From NCBI RefSeq assembly GCF_030297155.1, contig NZ_AP028067.1, forward strand, positions 1,612,001 to 1,676,000: a stretch of DNA of 64,000 nt, given 5' to 3'. Below the pieces are notes generated by a model that worked only from the letters and a program-made list of their open reading frames with translations, ran no database searches and was not told the origin of the DNA. Made by a program: the position numbers and the translations under genes. Source of the DNA: Vibrio sp. FE10 (GTDB lineage: Bacteria > Pseudomonadota > Gammaproteobacteria > Enterobacterales > Vibrionaceae). This document shows, piece by piece, positions 15,818 through 25,020 of the stretch (its first letter is position 1; every line of letters begins with the position of its first letter).

Positions 15818-17040
15818 GTTTAGACAGAAGGCAATTTCTTAAAGCTGCGCTTTCCGCTACAGCCGTTTCTGCATTGCCGGTTTCTTGGGTATTTGCGGCT
15901 AATCGACCTGAAGACTTGGCGGCACTCGATATCAACGCGTTAACGTGGGCGAAAGCTGAAGACCTTCCTGATTACTACACCGTTTTGAATACCAACCCTC
16001 TGAATGCCTATCCGCCAGAAAGTATGCTTGCACCTGCTGTTACACCTGCAGATGTGCCGTTTGTTCGATGGAATGGCTTGATGCCAGATTTTGTAGAAAT
16101 GGATCCTGAGACTTGGACTTTTGAAGTGAAAGGCGAGTCAGTGAAAGAAAGTAAATCCTATACGCTGGCAGAACTTAAATCCAAGTTTAAACATCATACT
16201 CAGAGCCTTGTATTGGAGTGTGGTGGTAACAGCCGTAATAACTTCTATCCAAGTACCAAGGGGAATCAATGGAGTAACGCGGGCGTTTACTGTTCGCAAT
16301 GGACCGGCGTTTTGCTCAGTGATGTTCTTAAAGACTGTGGCATTAAAGATGATGCGGTTTACGTGGGTAATCACGGCTTTGATAAACACTTAAGTGGCAA
16401 AGGAGAAGCCATCTCGCGTGGTGTGCCTATTGCGGCTGCGATGAACGACAACGCTTTGATTGCATGGGAAATGAATGGAGAACCAATTCCATACCTTCAT
16501 GGCTTCCCACTTCGAAGCGTGTTTGGTGGACGCCCAGCATCGGTTTCTCAGAAGTGCACGACAGGGATTAGTATTCGTAACAAAATTCATGACGGCCATA
16601 AGATGGCGGCACCTGCCTATCAAGTACCAAAACATCCGATAGCGCCGGGTGAGAAGGTCGATAACAAAGATTTTCGAATCATTGAAGAGATGATCGTAAA
16701 ATCGTTGATTACTTCACCAAAGAGCGGGACTGAGTTTTCGCTTGGTAAAAAAGTCACGGTCAGCGGCCATGCTTGGGCCGGGCTCAGAACGGTTGAGAAG
16801 CTGCAGGTGAGTTACGATTATGGGACGACATGGCATGATGCAAAGCTTAATAGACCCGTCAACAAAGGCGCATGGCAGCAATGGGAGGCCGATTTAGACC
16901 TTCCTATGACCGGTTATTACGAGATTTGGGCAAAGGCAACCGACAGTGAAGGCGACAGTCAGCCAGTCGTACAACCACAATGGAACCCGAAAGGTTATTT
17001 GTTCAATGGTTGTCACCGTATTGCAGTTCGAGTGTCGTGA
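15814..17040 (+). CDS. Periplasmic molybdopterin sulfite dehydrogenase-like subunit (SorA type)
   Basis: 408 aa with a twin-arginine signal (DRRQFLKAALSATAVSALP), so it is exported folded with cofactor. Domain one is the sulfite-oxidase Moco domain, with the molybdenum-binding Cys136 in LVLECGGNSRNN and the cofactor region HGFPLRSVFGG. Domain two (about 295-400) is the Ig-like dimerisation domain. The family oxidises sulfite to sulfate and hands electrons to cytochrome c. Here cytochrome genes flank it on both sides with overlapping reading frames. SorA is the nearest model, but substrate specificity is not proven by sequence. Confidence 0.87.
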   Translation: MSLDRRQFLKAALSATAVSALPVSWVFAANRPEDLAALDINALTWAKAEDLPDYYTVLNTNPLNAYPPESMLAPAVTPADVPFVRWNGLMPDFVEMDPETWTFEVKGESVKESKSYTLAELKSKFKHHTQSLVLECGGNSRNNFYPSTKGNQWSNAGVYCSQWTGVLLSDVLKDCGIKDDAVYVGNHGFDKHLSGKGEAISRGVPIAAAMNDNALIAWEMNGEPIPYLHGFPLRSVFGGRPASVSQKCTTGISIRNKIHDGHKMAAPAYQVPKHPIAPGEKVDNKDFRIIEEMIVKSLITSPKSGTEFSLGKKVTVSGHAWAGLRTVEKLQVSYDYGTTWHDAKLNRPVNKGAWQQWEADLDLPMTGYYEIWAKATDSEGDSQPVVQPQWNPKGYLFNGCHRIAVRVS

Positions 17041-17528
17041 TGAAACAAATTAACGATAAGTCTCTTCATACTCATTCTACTCTCGCCAATTCTGCCCGTG
17101 CCCGGTTGACTGATGTAAGTAAGCGTTCTTACCGCAAAGACATAATGAGAGCCGCTCTAGTATGCAGTCTATTAACCTCGATGCTCGTACATGCCGATGA
17201 GATTCCAGAAAACCCGAAAGAGTATTACGGTGTAGACAAGACCTCTGGGCTCATTATGGCCCCAGGTTGGGAAGTGGTGAATGGCCAGTGTAATGCGTGT
17301 CACACCAGTTTAATCGTGGCTCAGAACAGCGGCACTAGAGAACAGTGGCGAGAGACGATCCAATGGATGGTTGATACTCAGGGGTTGTGGGACTTGACAG
17401 ATACATGGGATCCAGTGCTCGATTACTTGAGCACTTACTACCAAGACAAAGGCATCGACATGAACAAGTATCGTCGTAAGCCTATTGATAGCGCCTTGTT
17501 GCCACCAATGCCAGGAGCGCATAAATGA
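17040..17528 (+). CDS. Cytochrome c subunit with one haem motif
   Basis: The ATG overlaps the previous stop (TGATG), suggesting translational coupling, and gives 162 aa with haem motif CNACH (84-88). A hydrophobic segment sits at about 36-52 behind a 35-residue basic N-terminus. Alternatively translation starts at the in-frame ATG at 17145, which would give a conventional signal peptide (MRAALVCSLLTSMLVHADE). The segment GLIMAPGWEVVNGQCNACHT resembles SorB-like and other sulfite-oxidase-linked cytochromes. It probably is the docked haem partner of the molybdopterin subunit. Confidence 0.75.
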   Translation: MKQINDKSLHTHSTLANSARARLTDVSKRSYRKDIMRAALVCSLLTSMLVHADEIPENPKEYYGVDKTSGLIMAPGWEVVNGQCNACHTSLIVAQNSGTREQWRETIQWMVDTQGLWDLTDTWDPVLDYLSTYYQDKGIDMNKYRRKPIDSALLPPMPGAHK

Positions 17529-17962
17529 CGATGAACTCAGTGACATTAGTGTCTATATTTCTGGCGCCTGCGATGGCCGTTATGTTGCTTTCTGCATGCT
17601 CTGATGAACATTCCGAATTTGACACTAAGGTAGTGCCCAAAATTGACGTTGAGCTAGAAAAAGCGGAGCCTTATATACCAAGTTTGATTGCGGGCGAGAA
17701 ACTTGCCCAGAACCTTTGTAGCCAGTGCCACGGCGATAAGATCATTCCTTTTGTGCAATCTTACCCAAATATAAAGGGACAAAAGGCGAGTTACATTCTT
17801 AAGCAACTACGTGATTTTAAAAGCGATGAACGCCAAGATCTGTATATGCAGTCGGTAGTGAAGTCTTTATCAGATAGAGACTTACAAGACGCGGCGGCAT
17901 TTTACAGCACGTTAAAACCCTTGGATTTATACAACCGCTCTAAGGAGTATTATCACCAATAG
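17525..17962 (+). CDS. Lipoprotein cytochrome c
   Basis: 145 aa; the hydrophobic N-terminus ends in lipobox LLSAC (Cys25), so the mature protein should be membrane-anchored. One haem motif CSQCH lies mid-protein, followed by SYPNIKGQKASYILKQLRDF, a class I cytochrome pattern also found in the first cytochrome of this operon. It overlaps the previous gene by 4 bp. Three cytochromes with one Moco subunit suggest a relay from the periplasm to the membrane. Confidence 0.8.
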   Translation: MTMNSVTLVSIFLAPAMAVMLLSACSDEHSEFDTKVVPKIDVELEKAEPYIPSLIAGEKLAQNLCSQCHGDKIIPFVQSYPNIKGQKASYILKQLRDFKSDERQDLYMQSVVKSLSDRDLQDAAAFYSTLKPLDLYNRSKEYYHQ

Positions 17963-18022
17963 CTTGGAATGGTGAGGTTGGGACAGACAAGCGAACGATT
18001 TGTTTATCAAACAGGTACTAAA

Positions 18023-18046
18023 AAGGGCTGCGAGTGCAGCCCTTCT
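18023..18046. terminator. Terminator between the cytochrome operon and relV
   Basis: AAGGGCTGC and GCAGCCCTT form a perfect 9-bp stem with loop GAGT. It lies between convergent genes and may serve both; A-rich sequence on the left would give a T-run for the minus strand. Confidence 0.75.
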
Positions 18047-18074
18047 GGTGTTTGTCGGTATTACGCAGTTCGCG

Positions 18075-18851
18075 CTAAGCCGCTTTAATGTGCGTTGTAA
18101 TGTATGGTTGCCATGCTTGTTGGTAAAGCTCTAGAGATTGGCGTCTTAGGCTATTGATTTGCGCCGCTTCGATGTCGTTAATCGGGCGTTTTTCTGCAAT
18201 AGCGTGACGCTCAATGCCTTGGATGATTTCGTAAAGCTCATGTTCAGGGCCACTTTTCACATCAGCGATGGCTCTCAAGTGAAGTTGCACTTCGGCAATA
18301 ACATTAGTTTTAGGTAAACGAACCAAAAGGTTCAAATCACGGTAGCCAGAATCAGCCGGTGATTTGAATTTGTTTTTCACTTTTACCACATCCGCTTCGC
18401 GGCTTAGAGCTTCGTAAACTTCGACCAAGCTTTCTACATCGTTAGCGATGATGGTTGCGCGGGCTAAGTCGGTAATTCTTGATACATCGCCATCTAACTC
18501 AAGGTCAATTTTCTCTTCTGCTCGTGCTTGAGATTTAACGCCAGCAAAGAGTGCGTCTGAGTTAGTCAGTAGGGCAGTACTTTTACAGATGGTTTCTAGT
18601 TCAGCCTGTGCTTGGTGAGCTTTGCTGTACAGAATATCGAAGTCGGTATAAGGCTGAGTCGGACGTGAGTCGAATGCTTTGATGCCGTATAAGCCGCTAA
18701 GGCTGTGGCGGAATACGTTTGATGAAACTTGGTTTTGCGCAGGAGTGCGCGATTGATCAGTTGAACTTGTTGAAACAGGTGCTGCTGCGAATGCAGGCGC
18801 TCGGCTCAATACTAGAAGCATTAGGGCCGTCGTACGGAGAAATACACTCAT
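18075..18851 (-). CDS. relV: RelV, small alarmone (p)ppGpp synthetase
   Basis: 258 aa with a single RelA/SpoT synthetase domain (about 65-200) and no hydrolase domain. Lys106, Asp128, Arg131, Leu149 and Glu187 line up, one position lower, with the V. cholerae RelV residues 107, 129, 132, 150 and 188 reported as essential (from memory). SGYRDLN supplies the nucleotide-stacking Tyr170. The N-terminus (MSVFLRTTALMLLVLSRAPA) looks like a signal peptide, odd for an enzyme using cytoplasmic ATP and GTP. Position near ihfA agrees with V. cholerae. Confidence 0.92.
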   Translation of the reverse strand: MSVFLRTTALMLLVLSRAPAFAAAPVSTSSTDQSRTPAQNQVSSNVFRHSLSGLYGIKAFDSRPTQPYTDFDILYSKAHQAQAELETICKSTALLTNSDALFAGVKSQARAEEKIDLELDGDVSRITDLARATIIANDVESLVEVYEALSREADVVKVKNKFKSPADSGYRDLNLLVRLPKTNVIAEVQLHLRAIADVKSGPEHELYEIIQGIERHAIAEKRPINDIEAAQINSLRRQSLELYQQAWQPYITTHIKAA

Positions 18852-19206
18852 TCAAACTCCAAAATACAAGGTTACAAAAACGGGTAAATCAAAAGGGGTA
18901 ACCAGTAACGCATAAGAGTAAAAACAGCTTAACTACACTAACCAATCTAGCTATATATTAGATGGGGCTAGTTAAGACCGAAACCAACTCTAACGTTTAA
19001 TATTGCTTTAAAATGTGAAGATATAGACAAATCATTTAAGCGTTTGTTCCCAAATTTTGAGAACTTTGAACCTCGGCAATCTTCTTTGTTAACTCGCGTC
19101 GTTTTCTACTATGACTCATGTCGTTTTTAAGTTTGAATCAAGCGAAGGTTGCTCTTACTTCTCTATACTGTACCCTTGCATTATGACTGTTTAACATGAA
19201 CGAAAG
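18852..19206. other. Divergent promoter region between relV and tpm
   Basis: 355 bp holding both promoters. I see no strong inverted repeat, SD-preceded small ORF or RNA gene in it. Confidence 0.4.
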
Positions 19207-19860
19207 ATGAATAATCCTGAATTTTGGCACAATAAATGGGCAGCCAACCAAATTGGTTTCCACCTTGAAGATGTAAACCCGCTTCTTATCGAATTTTGGC
19301 AAAAGACTAACCCTAGTTACGACAAGAGTGTCTTCGTGCCTCTTTGTGGTAAGAGTGAAGATTTGATTTGGTTAGCGACCAAGCATGAAGAGGTTCAAGG
19401 TGTCGAATTAAGCCAGATCGCGGTTCGCGCATTTTTCTCTGAGCATTTATACACACCGACAGTGACTCAAATCAGTGGTCAACATGAGCTGTACCAATTT
19501 GATGAGCTGAGTGTTTACACCGGTGACTACTTCACTGCGCCCATTCAGCCTGTCGACATCATTTATGATCGTGCTTCGTTGGTGGCTTTGCCTGCTGAGA
19601 TGCGCGCGCAATATGTGGAACGTTTGAAGCAACTGTTAAAGCCTGGCGGCAAGATCTTGTTGGTTACATTGGATTACGACCAACGCGAAATGGCAGGGCC
19701 TCCGTTTAGCGTGCCTAAGCTAGAGATCGATCAGTTGTTTGCAGGCTATAAGATCACTTTGTTGAATCAAGATATTGCAGATGATGAACACCCTAAGATT
19801 GCGAAGAAAGGTTTGTCTCGATTCAGTGAAGAAGTGTATTTGATTGAGTCTGACGCTTAA
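19207..19860 (+). CDS. tpm: Thiopurine S-methyltransferase
   Basis: 217-aa SAM-dependent methyltransferase. The start [16 protein letters not shown], the SAM-binding loop [16 protein letters not shown] and [10 protein letters not shown] are diagnostic of bacterial Tpm, which methylates thiopurines and, in some bacteria, selenium or tellurium oxyanions. The physiological role in Vibrio is unknown. It is a single-gene unit closed by a strong terminator. Confidence 0.93.
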   Translation: MNNPEFWHNKWAANQIGFHLEDVNPLLIEFWQKTNPSYDKSVFVPLCGKSEDLIWLATKHEEVQGVELSQIAVRAFFSEHLYTPTVTQISGQHELYQFDELSVYTGDYFTAPIQPVDIIYDRASLVALPAEMRAQYVERLKQLLKPGGKILLVTLDYDQREMAGPPFSVPKLEIDQLFAGYKITLLNQDIADDEHPKIAKKGLSRFSEEVYLIESDA

Positions 19861-19923
19861 GCTGAGTTTGCTTTTAAGCTATCAGCTATCAGCTATTAGC
19901 TAACGGCAACAGCTAAAACGAAC

Positions 19924-19954
19924 AAAAAGACGGGCTCGATAGCCCGTCTTTTTT
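19924..19954. terminator. Bidirectional terminator between tpm and purT
   Basis: AAAAAGACGGGCT and AGCCCGTCTTTTT form a perfect 13-bp stem around CGAT with T-runs on both strands. It lies between convergent tpm and purT. Confidence 0.92.
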
Positions 19955-19999
19955 ATTGTTCAGATTTGAAGTCGTGATTGTTCAGAATTGAATAGCTGG

Positions 20000-21175
20000 T
20001 TAGTAAATCACTTTTACTTTTGCCGCGCTTTCAATGGCATCTTCGATCGCTGTCTCTGTGCTGTTGCGACGAGTTAACGCCACACCAAGACGACGGCGAC
20101 CATAAATGTCAGGCTTACCGAACAAGCGAACTTGCGTTTGTGGTGCGTCTAGCGCTTCTGCAAGGCCTTCAAAACGGATATTCGTTGATGTGCCTTGGCC
20201 TAAGATAACCGCTGATGCACATGGGCCGTATTGAGTAATCGACTTAATTGGCATACCTGTAAATGCGCGAACGTGTAGTGCGAATTCCGACGAGTCTTGA
20301 GACATCAAAGTAACCAAGCCAGTGTCGTGTGGGCGAGGGGATACTTCATTGAAGATCACGTGGTCGCCTTTAACAAACAACTCAACACCAAAGATGCCGT
20401 GGCCGCCTAATGCGTTAACTACTTGCTCTGCGGTGTATTGCGCCGCTTTAAGAGCGTTGTCTGACATGATTTGTGGCTGCCATGATTCACGGTAATCACC
20501 GTCTTCTTGGCGGTGGCCAATTGGTGCACAGAAGTGAACACCGTCGACTGCACGAACGGTAAGCAGTGTGATTTCGTAATCAAAGTCGATGAAGCCTTCA
20601 ACGATTACGCGACCCGCGCCAGTACGACCGCCTTCTTGTGCGTAGTCCCAAGACTTTTGAATGTCTTCTTCTGTTTTGATAACGCTTTGGCCTTTACCTG
20701 AAGAACTCATTACTGGCTTAACAACGCAAGGCATACCCACGAACTCAACGGCTGCTGAGAAATCTTCAAAGGTGTCTGCAAAGCGGTAAGGAGATGTGCT
20801 CAGCTTTAGCTCTTCTGCGGCTAGGCGACGGATACCTTCGCGGTTCATCGTCAGCTTGGTTGCATTCGCAGTTGGAACGACATTCAACCCTTTTGCTTCT
20901 AGCTCTACCAACTTGCTGGTGGCAATCGCTTCGATTTCCGGTACCACATAATCTGGTTTTTCTAGTTCAATAATGGCTTCTAAAGCGTCAGCGTCTAGCA
21001 TATCCAATACGTGACTGCGATGTGCGACTTGCATAGCCGGTGCGTCTGCATAACGGTCACAAGCAATAACTTCTAAACCTAAACGTTGGCACTCGATAGC
21101 CACTTCTTTGCCAAGTTCACCTGAACCTAATAGAAGTACACGAGTAGCATTTTCACGAGTAGCGGTACCAAACAT
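20000..21175 (-). CDS. purT: PurT, formate-dependent GAR transformylase
   Basis: 391-aa ATP-grasp enzyme that formylates glycinamide ribonucleotide with formate and ATP in purine synthesis. Visible features are the N-terminal [15 protein letters not shown] nucleotide-binding fold, [15 protein letters not shown]-grasp loop and [12 protein letters not shown] metal-binding motif. Length and order match E. coli PurT. A PurR-type operator lies about 70-85 bp upstream. Confidence 0.96.
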   Translation of the reverse strand: MFGTATRENATRVLLLGSGELGKEVAIECQRLGLEVIACDRYADAPAMQVAHRSHVLDMLDADALEAIIELEKPDYVVPEIEAIATSKLVELEAKGLNVVPTANATKLTMNREGIRRLAAEELKLSTSPYRFADTFEDFSAAVEFVGMPCVVKPVMSSSGKGQSVIKTEEDIQKSWDYAQEGGRTGAGRVIVEGFIDFDYEITLLTVRAVDGVHFCAPIGHRQEDGDYRESWQPQIMSDNALKAAQYTAEQVVNALGGHGIFGVELFVKGDHVIFNEVSPRPHDTGLVTLMSQDSSEFALHVRAFTGMPIKSITQYGPCASAVILGQGTSTNIRFEGLAEALDAPQTQVRLFGKPDIYGRRRLGVALTRRNSTETAIEDAIESAAKVKVIY

Positions 21176-21242
21176 AGAAATTCCTTCCGATCTTTTGAAC
21201 GATTGATTGAAAACGGGGTGATCATACTTATTTAAATGACAA

Positions 21243-21258
21243 AAGCAAACGTTTGCGT
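21243..21258. promoter_or_regulatory. PurR operator upstream of purT
   Basis: AAGCAAACGTTTGCGT matches the E. coli PurR box consensus ACGCAAACGTTTGCGT at 14 of 16 positions, with an unbroken 12-bp palindromic core. Purine-dependent repression of purT is the straightforward reading. Confidence 0.85.
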
Positions 21259-21283
21259 AAGTTGCTGCGTTAATTACAAGTAT

Positions 21284-21315
21284 AAAAAAAGCAGCCCCGT
21301 TAAATAGGGCTGCTT
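21284..21315 (-). terminator. Terminator after cdd
   Basis: AAGCAGCCC and GGGCTGCTT form a 9-bp stem. The A-run on its left becomes the T-run on the minus strand, so it ends the cdd transcript. Confidence 0.88.
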
Positions 21316-21342
21316 ATTTAAATTTTTGTTAACTAGATGTAC

Positions 21343-22230
21343 TTAGATTGCTAAGTAAGTCACTGGAATGTCGGGATTAATCGCTTCTAATGTAGATTGC
21401 GTATCCGCTAGGTGACTGATGCTACCGTCGGCCATTTCAACCAACGCTGCGTTTTCAATTTGTTCAAAATCGAAGCCAGCCAATTTCAGCTGAATTAGAG
21501 CCACTTGTAGAGGTGGTAGGCTAGGGTTGAACGCTGCGTTTTCAGCGTAAGCACCCGTGAAGATCTCGCCAGTTGTCAGTTGTAGTGAAACGCCACTTAG
21601 GTTCTTAGTGTAAGGAGCGTGGCTGCGGTTCAATGCAGTTAAAGCGTCTACAACAACAGGGTTCATTTCATCTGTTGTGTATTGGTGGTTCAGCTTTGTC
21701 ATCAAGCCAGTTGTCACACCTAAATCGGCAGGGCCGAATGAGTCTGGCAGGTACTCTTGCAGAGACATTTCATCACGTTGTGGCAGCTGAACTTTAAGTT
21801 CTTTTGCTGTTGTCAGCTCATTCATGAATTGACGACAGTGACCACAAGGGCTGAAGTTGATCGTGATGTCAGAAAGGCCTTCTTCTCCCTTCATCCAAGC
21901 GTGGCTGATGGCTGATTGTTCAGCATGAACTGTTTGACCAAGTTGAGCACCTGCGATCTCCAAGTTTGCACCGAAGTACAAGCGACCAGATAGGCCACGC
22001 ACGATGGCACCAACATAGAATTCAGAAAGAGGCGCATAAGAGTATGCTGCTGCGATTGGCAGTAAAGCTAGGCGAACTTCTTTATCAGAAAGACCGCTCG
22101 CATCTAGCAAGCTTTGCAACTGCTCTTTAGAGATAGTGGCGTCAAAGTTGTCTGCTAATACGATGTCACTCAAAAGCGCTTTCATTGATGTTGGAGCACT
22201 TTCCAGCGCCAGGGTAATACGACTGTTCAT
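21343..22230 (-). CDS. cdd: Cytidine deaminase (duplicated-domain, E. coli type)
   Basis: 295-aa pyrimidine-salvage enzyme deaminating cytidine and deoxycytidine. The zinc site is in [11 protein letters not shown] (His, catalytic Glu) and PCGHCRQFM (two Cys). A C-terminal half without active-site residues (about 190-295) marks the dimeric E. coli-type long form. In E. coli cdd is under CRP/CytR; one CRP-like half-site upstream was too weak to call. Confidence 0.95.
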   Translation of the reverse strand: MNSRITLALESAPTSMKALLSDIVLADNFDATISKEQLQSLLDASGLSDKEVRLALLPIAAAYSYAPLSEFYVGAIVRGLSGRLYFGANLEIAGAQLGQTVHAEQSAISHAWMKGEEGLSDITINFSPCGHCRQFMNELTTAKELKVQLPQRDEMSLQEYLPDSFGPADLGVTTGLMTKLNHQYTTDEMNPVVVDALTALNRSHAPYTKNLSGVSLQLTTGEIFTGAYAENAAFNPSLPPLQVALIQLKLAGFDFEQIENAALVEMADGSISHLADTQSTLEAINPDIPVTYLAI

Positions 22231-22435
22231 GTTGAATCCTTAATTGACCTTAGGCTTTAATTCTATGCAATGCTCAGGATTTTTCTGTGACATTGATCGC
22301 TATTATATTGTTGTTGTTACATTGGTTTGCATAATTAGGGTGAGGTCACAGATGAAATCGATTGCAAGGACAAAAATCATCGTTGATATCGCAAATCAAA
22401 GGTTAGTTAGTACCGTTATCGCTGAATAATGGCGA

Positions 22436-22483
22436 CGAAAAAGCCCAAACAGACGCTGAAATAACAGTGTGATGTTTGGGCTT
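22436..22483 (-). terminator. Terminator after lrgB
   Basis: AAGCCCAAACA (22441-22451) and TGTTTGGGCTT (22473-22483) form a perfect 11-bp stem; the A-run to the left gives a T-run on the minus strand. Confidence 0.8.
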
Positions 22484-22519
22484 ACATGATCTTATAAAAA
22501 TAATTTCAGAGTCGATTGG

Positions 22520-23197
22520 TTAAGAGTAGAGCCAAATCACCACTGAAAATACGCTAGGTGCGATGATTGAGGTGATAACCCCACAAAGAACCAACGCCAA
22601 CGAGCTGAATGCCGCATCTTCTTGGTTCTTTTCAGCACATGTAGCGGTACCTAAAGCGTGAGATACCGTGCCCATGGTTAAACCTCTGGCGATTGGGCTC
22701 TTAATTCCAATTAGGTTATAGATAGGGTAAGCAAAGATGGCTCCGAACAGACCAACGATTAACACCAGAATCGCTGCAATCGCTGCTTCACCGCCAAGGT
22801 GGCTTGATACTTCCATTGCAATCGGAGTGGTGACGGATTTACCTAGCAGGCTCGCAATTAGGCTTAGATCTGCTTTAAAGGCAACAGCAATCAATGCTGT
22901 CGTGGTCATCGACATTACACTGCCCAGCGTACAAGCAAAGGTAATGATGCGCCAATTAGCTCGAATTTGAGGCAACTGCTCATACAAAGGGTAAGCAAGT
23001 GCCACAACCGCAGGCTGAAGCATGTAAGTAATCCAAGTGTTGTCTGCGTAATAGGTCTCGAAAGGGACCTTGAAGAACAACAGGATAGGAATAATGATAC
23101 TAATGCTGATCAGTAACGGATTACACAGCGGTGAGTTCACTTTTTGGCTGACCCAACGAGCAAACAGAAACACCACGATAGTGAGTAGAATCCACAT
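22520..23197 (-). CDS. LrgB/YohK-family membrane protein
   Basis: 225-aa inner-membrane protein with about six to seven hydrophobic segments and the family motif LLGKSVTTPIAMEVS plus GLTMGTVSHALGTA. LrgB is the partner of LrgA in holin/antiholin-like or metabolite-export systems affecting murein hydrolase activity. ATG 23197 is chosen because the upstream 13 codons overlap the end of lrgA; AGGT in front acts as SD. It lies 2 bp after lrgA, so the two are co-translated. Confidence 0.88.
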   Translation of the reverse strand: MWILLTIVVFLFARWVSQKVNSPLCNPLLISISIIIPILLFFKVPFETYYADNTWITYMLQPAVVALAYPLYEQLPQIRANWRIITFACTLGSVMSMTTTALIAVAFKADLSLIASLLGKSVTTPIAMEVSSHLGGEAAIAAILVLIVGLFGAIFAYPIYNLIGIKSPIARGLTMGTVSHALGTATCAEKNQEDAAFSSLALVLCGVITSIIAPSVFSVVIWLYS

Positions 23198-23199
23198 GA

Positions 23200-23571
23200 T
23201 TATTGACCTCTCGAAAGCAAGCGGTCTAAGAACCATGATAGAGAGACCAATACGATCAGTGTTCCACCAACTGCACTCGCCATAATTGGTAGTGCATTGG
23301 CGATAAGCATGTCGAAGTGATCCATTAGCCCGACACTGATTGGGACGAACAATAAGATCATCAAACGAATAATCAAACTGGCACCGGGCTGAACCCAGTG
23401 CGAAGGAACGATACCAATCACCATGGCAGTAAACAGAATCAACATGCCAAAAATACTGCCTGGGATTGAGGTCTCTAGATATTGTTGTAACGCGTTACCT
23501 GCTGTGAGAGCACCTATGATTAAGGTGAAGGAGATTAAGCAGTAAACGAGTTTGATCAATCTTTCTTTCAA
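23200..23571 (-). CDS. LrgA/CidA-family membrane protein (YohJ-like)
   Basis: 123 aa with four hydrophobic segments and the family hallmarks [12 protein letters not shown] and [11 protein letters not shown]. Family members resemble phage holins and pair with LrgB. The apparent start is TTG 23571 with only a weak SD. The gene follows sbcB by 24 bp and precedes lrgB by 2 bp, suggesting an sbcB-lrgA-lrgB transcript. Confidence 0.87.
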   Translation of the reverse strand: MKERLIKLVYCLISFTLIIGALTAGNALQQYLETSIPGSIFGMLILFTAMVIGIVPSHWVQPGASLIIRLMILLFVPISVGLMDHFDMLIANALPIMASAVGGTLIVLVSLSWFLDRLLSRGQ

Positions 23572-23595
23572 AGTGTCACGTCTCTTGATTATGAA

Positions 23596-25020
23596 TTAAC
23601 TAGCTAACTTTTCTACGTACTGATAAACCGCTTTTAAGATAGCCATTTTCTTCTCGTCGCTTTCGTGTTCATGCGCGAGGTTTTCGAGGTTCAACATATA
23701 ATCCTCTAAACGACTCTCATAATACTCACGACAGTGGTTAGCCCATTTCAGTTGTTCAGCTTCGTCTAGCGTCCATGGGAAATGGCGAGCGCGGTAACGG
23801 AACAACAAAGGCTTGATACGTTCGTCACCAAAAGTGATGTCCAGTGCTGCCAAGTTATTCGGGTCAGTTTCGCGAAGGATGTTCATCGCGGTTTTATCGG
23901 CTGGAGAGAAGAAACCGTCGTAAAGATGTGTGTCTACGTCGTCGCTTTTCTCGTATTCACGTTCTTGTGAATACAAACCGATCAGCTTTTCACGGATCTC
24001 TGGATGTTCACGTAATAGGCCTAGGTTCTTCAAGCATTGTTGACGGTCGATACCGATCGTTTCTGCGTTTTCAGCGGTGAGCGTTTTTGCTGGCGCGAGA
24101 ATAGGGCACTTGTTGAGTTGTACCAGTTTGATTGGTACTGGCAGTTCGTCTTCAGCAAGCTCACTGCGCTTGGTATAAAGCCTTTCTCTTAGTTCATCCG
24201 CATCCATTTCCAGTAAAGGACTTGGATCTTTCGCTAGGTCGACCACAATAACCGCGTTTTGGTTGGTTGGGTGCCACGCCATAGGCACTACCCAGCTTGT
24301 GTAATTACAATCACGACCAAACATGCCTGACACGTGCATTAAAGGTGTCATGTTTACGATGTCGACTAATTCATTCAACTTGCGTTTGTGGCGCATGTTG
24401 TAGAGGTAATCAAACATCTTAGGTTGTGCGGCCTTTAACTTCTTAGCCAGTTCGATAGTCGCAATAACATCAGCCATCGCATCGTGCGCGTTTTCGTGTT
24501 CGATGCCGTTTGCCACAGAAAGGTGTTCCAGTTTGAAACTTGGAAAACCTTCATCGTTTGTTGGCCAGTTAATACCGTCAGGGCGCAGTGCATGGACTGC
24601 ACGCATCACATCCAATAAATCCCAACGTGAATTGCCGTTCTGCCAGCTCCACGCATATGGGTCAATGAAGTTACGGTAACAGGTGTATCGTGTCACTTCA
24701 TCATCGAATCGAATGCTGTTGTATCCCAAGCTTGTGGTGTTCGGCTTAGCAAGCTCGGCATGAATCTTAGCGATAAACTCAGGCTCAGGTAGGCCTTGTG
24801 ACATGGCTTTCTGAGGCGTAATTCGAGTGATTAATGCAGCTTCAGGTCCAGGCAGATAATCAGCAGGAGGCTGGCAGTAGATAACTAAAGGCTCCCCGAT
24901 AATGTTGAAATCTTGGTCGGTACGAACACCGGCGAACTGACTCGGGCGATCTTTCGCTGGGCTAACGCCCCATGTTTCGTAATCGAAAAAGAAATAGGTC
25001 GACTGATTATCTGAACTCAT
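23596..25020 (-). CDS. sbcB: Exodeoxyribonuclease I
   Basis: 474-aa 3'-5' single-strand DNA exonuclease of the DEDDh family acting in recombination and mismatch repair. FFFDYETWG holds the first two metal-binding acids, GYNSIRFDDEVTRYT the third region, and HENAHDAMADV the final His/Asp. The length matches E. coli ExoI. It lies just upstream of lrgA/lrgB on the same strand; a functional link is not obvious. Confidence 0.95.
   Translation of the reverse strand: MSSDNQSTYFFFDYETWGVSPAKDRPSQFAGVRTDQDFNIIGEPLVIYCQPPADYLPGPEAALITRITPQKAMSQGLPEPEFIAKIHAELAKPNTTSLGYNSIRFDDEVTRYTCYRNFIDPYAWSWQNGNSRWDLLDVMRAVHALRPDGINWPTNDEGFPSFKLEHLSVANGIEHENAHDAMADVIATIELAKKLKAAQPKMFDYLYNMRHKRKLNELVDIVNMTPLMHVSGMFGRDCNYTSWVVPMAWHPTNQNAVIVVDLAKDPSPLLEMDADELRERLYTKRSELAEDELPVPIKLVQLNKCPILAPAKTLTAENAETIGIDRQQCLKNLGLLREHPEIREKLIGLYSQEREYEKSDDVDTHLYDGFFSPADKTAMNILRETDPNNLAALDITFGDERIKPLLFRYRARHFPWTLDEAEQLKWANHCREYYESRLEDYMLNLENLAHEHESDEKKMAILKAVYQYVEKLAS

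Noticed and set aside
22286..22301. CRP-like site TGTGACATTGATCGCT upstream of cdd
   Set aside because: Only the left half matches the CRP consensus; E. coli cdd is CRP/CytR controlled, but this match alone is too weak to call.
22244..22429. 61-codon ORF upstream of cdd on the opposite strand
   Set aside because: No SD, unlike any protein known to me, and it lies across the expected cdd promoter.
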